This document shows, piece after piece, positions 62,999 to 64,000 of a DNA stretch of 64,000 nt. Below the pieces are notes generated by a model that saw only the letters and a list, made by a program, of their open reading frames with translations, made no database searches and was not told where the DNA came from. The stretch comes from Pseudomonas fluorescens. Its GTDB lineage: Bacteria > Pseudomonadota > Gammaproteobacteria > Pseudomonadales > Pseudomonadaceae. The first letter of the stretch is position 1, and every line of letters begins with the position of its first letter. Where the stretch lies: positions 1 through 64,000 of the forward strand of contig NZ_JAGGOF010000048.1 in NCBI RefSeq assembly GCF_018614775.1, written 5' to 3'. Made by a program: the position numbers and the translations under genes.

Positions 62999-64000
62999 AT
63001 GCCTGCTGACGTTGCTTACCTGCACGAATCGCAACAGCAACTGGGCGAACTTCAATCGCTCTTCGATGCCCAGCGCCTGGCCTATGCCGCCCATCCGATG
63101 CCACCGGTCGATCAGCGCCGGCAGTGGCTCAAGGCGTTACGCGAGGTGCTGAGCAACGAACGACAAGCCTTGATCGATGCCATCAGCCAGGATTTCAGCC
63201 ATCGCAGCGCCGACGAAACGCTGCTGGCCGAGCTGATGCCCAGCCTGCACGGCATCCATTACGCCAGCCGGCACCTGCCAGGCTGGATGAAACCTTCCCG
63301 GCGCAAGGTGGGGATGGCGTTCCAACCGGCGTCGGCCAAAGTCATTTATCAGCCGTTAGGAGTAGTCGGGGTCATCGTGCCCTGGAACTACCCGCTGTTC
63401 CTGGCCATCGGGCCTTTGGTGGGCGCACTGGCGGCAGGTAATCGGGTCATGCTCAAGCTCAGCGAAGCGACCCCTGCAACCGGCTTGCTGCTCAAACAGT
63501 TGCTGGCCCGGGTCTTCCCCCAGGACCTGGTCTGCGTGGTGCTTGGCGAGGCCGAGGTCGGCATGGCGTTTTCCAGGCTTCCCTTCGATCACCTGTTGTT
63601 CACCGGCGCCACCAGCATCGGCAAGCACGTCATGCGGGCAGCCGCCGAGAACCTGACGCCGGTGACCCTGGAGCTGGGTGGAAAATCGCCGGCCATCGTC
63701 TCCGCCGACGTGCCCCTCAAGGACGCCGCCGAACGCATTGCTTTCGGCAAGACGCTGAACGCCGGGCAAACCTGTGTCGCACCGGACTACGTGCTGGTGC
63801 CGCAAAACCGCGTCGGTGAGTTCGTTGAAGCGTATCGCGAGGCGATCCGCGGTTTTTATCCGACCCTGGCGGACAACCCGGACTACACCGCGATCATCAA
63901 CGAACGACAATTGACGCGGCTCAACGGCTACATCAGCGATGCCACCAGCAAGGGCGCATTGCTGATCGAGCTGTTCGACCAGGGCCAGGGCCGCCGCATG
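62999..64000 (+). CDS. calB: Aldehyde dehydrogenase (coniferyl-aldehyde-type), 3' end outside window
   Basis: The first 334 codons are present and the gene runs off the window. Motifs: VIVPWNYPLFLAIGPLVGAL (NAD site), FTGATSIGKHVMRAA, LELGGKSPAIV with the general-base glutamate, and the catalytic cysteine in NAGQTCVAPDYVLVP. N-terminal MPADVAYLHESQQQLGELQS and APDY after the cysteine fit the coniferyl aldehyde dehydrogenase group, but fatty-aldehyde relatives are close. GTG/ATG alternatives: I use the ATG at 62999. Probably regulated by the divergent TetR. Confidence 0.82.
   Translation, partial: MPADVAYLHESQQQLGELQSLFDAQRLAYAAHPMPPVDQRRQWLKALREVLSNERQALIDAISQDFSHRSADETLLAELMPSLHGIHYASRHLPGWMKPSRRKVGMAFQPASAKVIYQPLGVVGVIVPWNYPLFLAIGPLVGALAAGNRVMLKLSEATPATGLLLKQLLARVFPQDLVCVVLGEAEVGMAFSRLPFDHLLFTGATSIGKHVMRAAAENLTPVTLELGGKSPAIVSADVPLKDAAERIAFGKTLNAGQTCVAPDYVLVPQNRVGEFVEAYREAIRGFYPTLADNPDYTAIINERQLTRLNGYISDATSKGALLIELFDQGQGRRM

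Overview
The window is a high-GC, gene-dense stretch of a gamma-proteobacterial chromosome. It almost certainly comes from the Pseudomonas fluorescens group. The evidence is the gene set and order (pilGHIJ-chpA-chpC, gshB, tonB, yqgE, ruvX, pyrR, pyrB, pyrC'; metXW-rdgB-hemW; rpoH-ftsXEY), the catalytically degenerate PyrC' next to pyrB, and many copies of the REP doublets (core GTGGGAGCGAGCCTGCTCGC) typical of that group. I see no tRNA, rRNA, insertion sequence, prophage or CRISPR array. Accessory content is limited to the malonate cluster, a short orphan gene and a two-gene insert after metF.

Layout. 1-3250: an acyl-CoA thioesterase, then ahcY behind an S-adenosylhomocysteine riboswitch, then metF, so the start of the window serves the activated-methyl cycle. 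3250-5200: a putative glycosyltransferase and a family-3 solute-binding protein. 5200-10800: DEAD-box helicase rhlE, the YceI/cytochrome b561 pair, and a flavin amine oxidase with a histone-like Lys/Ala/Pro tail. 10990-14000: bioA, rsmE and a hemolysin-III-type membrane protein. 14200-22600: a complete biotin-independent malonate decarboxylase operon (mdcABCDEGH-madLM, minus strand) with its LysR regulator mdcR at the far end. 22860-23375: an orphan ORF whose 3' end is made of REP sequence. 23370-33520: the type IV pilus chemosensory (Pil-Chp) operon, lacking pilK and chpB.

33740-39700: gshB, tonB, yqgE, ruvX, pyrR, pyrB and pyrC' in one direction. 39830-44410: a TM2 protein, an NlpC/P60 hydrolase, pilT, and yggS-proC-yggT. 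44580-48950: metX-metW-DUF4426-rdgB-hemW-DUF3392. 49090-52150: trmB-thiG-thiS, a DUF423 protein and the transglycosylase mtgA. 52350-56430: rpoH and the ftsY-ftsE-ftsX operon. 56770-61250: an M16 peptidase pair (one active, one without the zinc motif), rsmD and an alpha/beta hydrolase. 61290-64000: a sulfurtransferase, a TetR regulator and a divergent aldehyde dehydrogenase cut by the window edge.

Three palindromic repeat families fill most larger gaps: REP doublets (REPINs), a TCGTTCCCACGC...GCGTGGGAACGA family, and an AGCTTCAAGCTGCAAG family. Functional themes are methionine/SAM metabolism (ahcY, metF, metX, metW, with SAM users bioA, rsmE, rsmD, trmB), pilus motility (pil-chp, pilT), malonate catabolism, pyrimidine synthesis and envelope biogenesis. 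Family assignments come from reading motifs in the translations; no database search was run.
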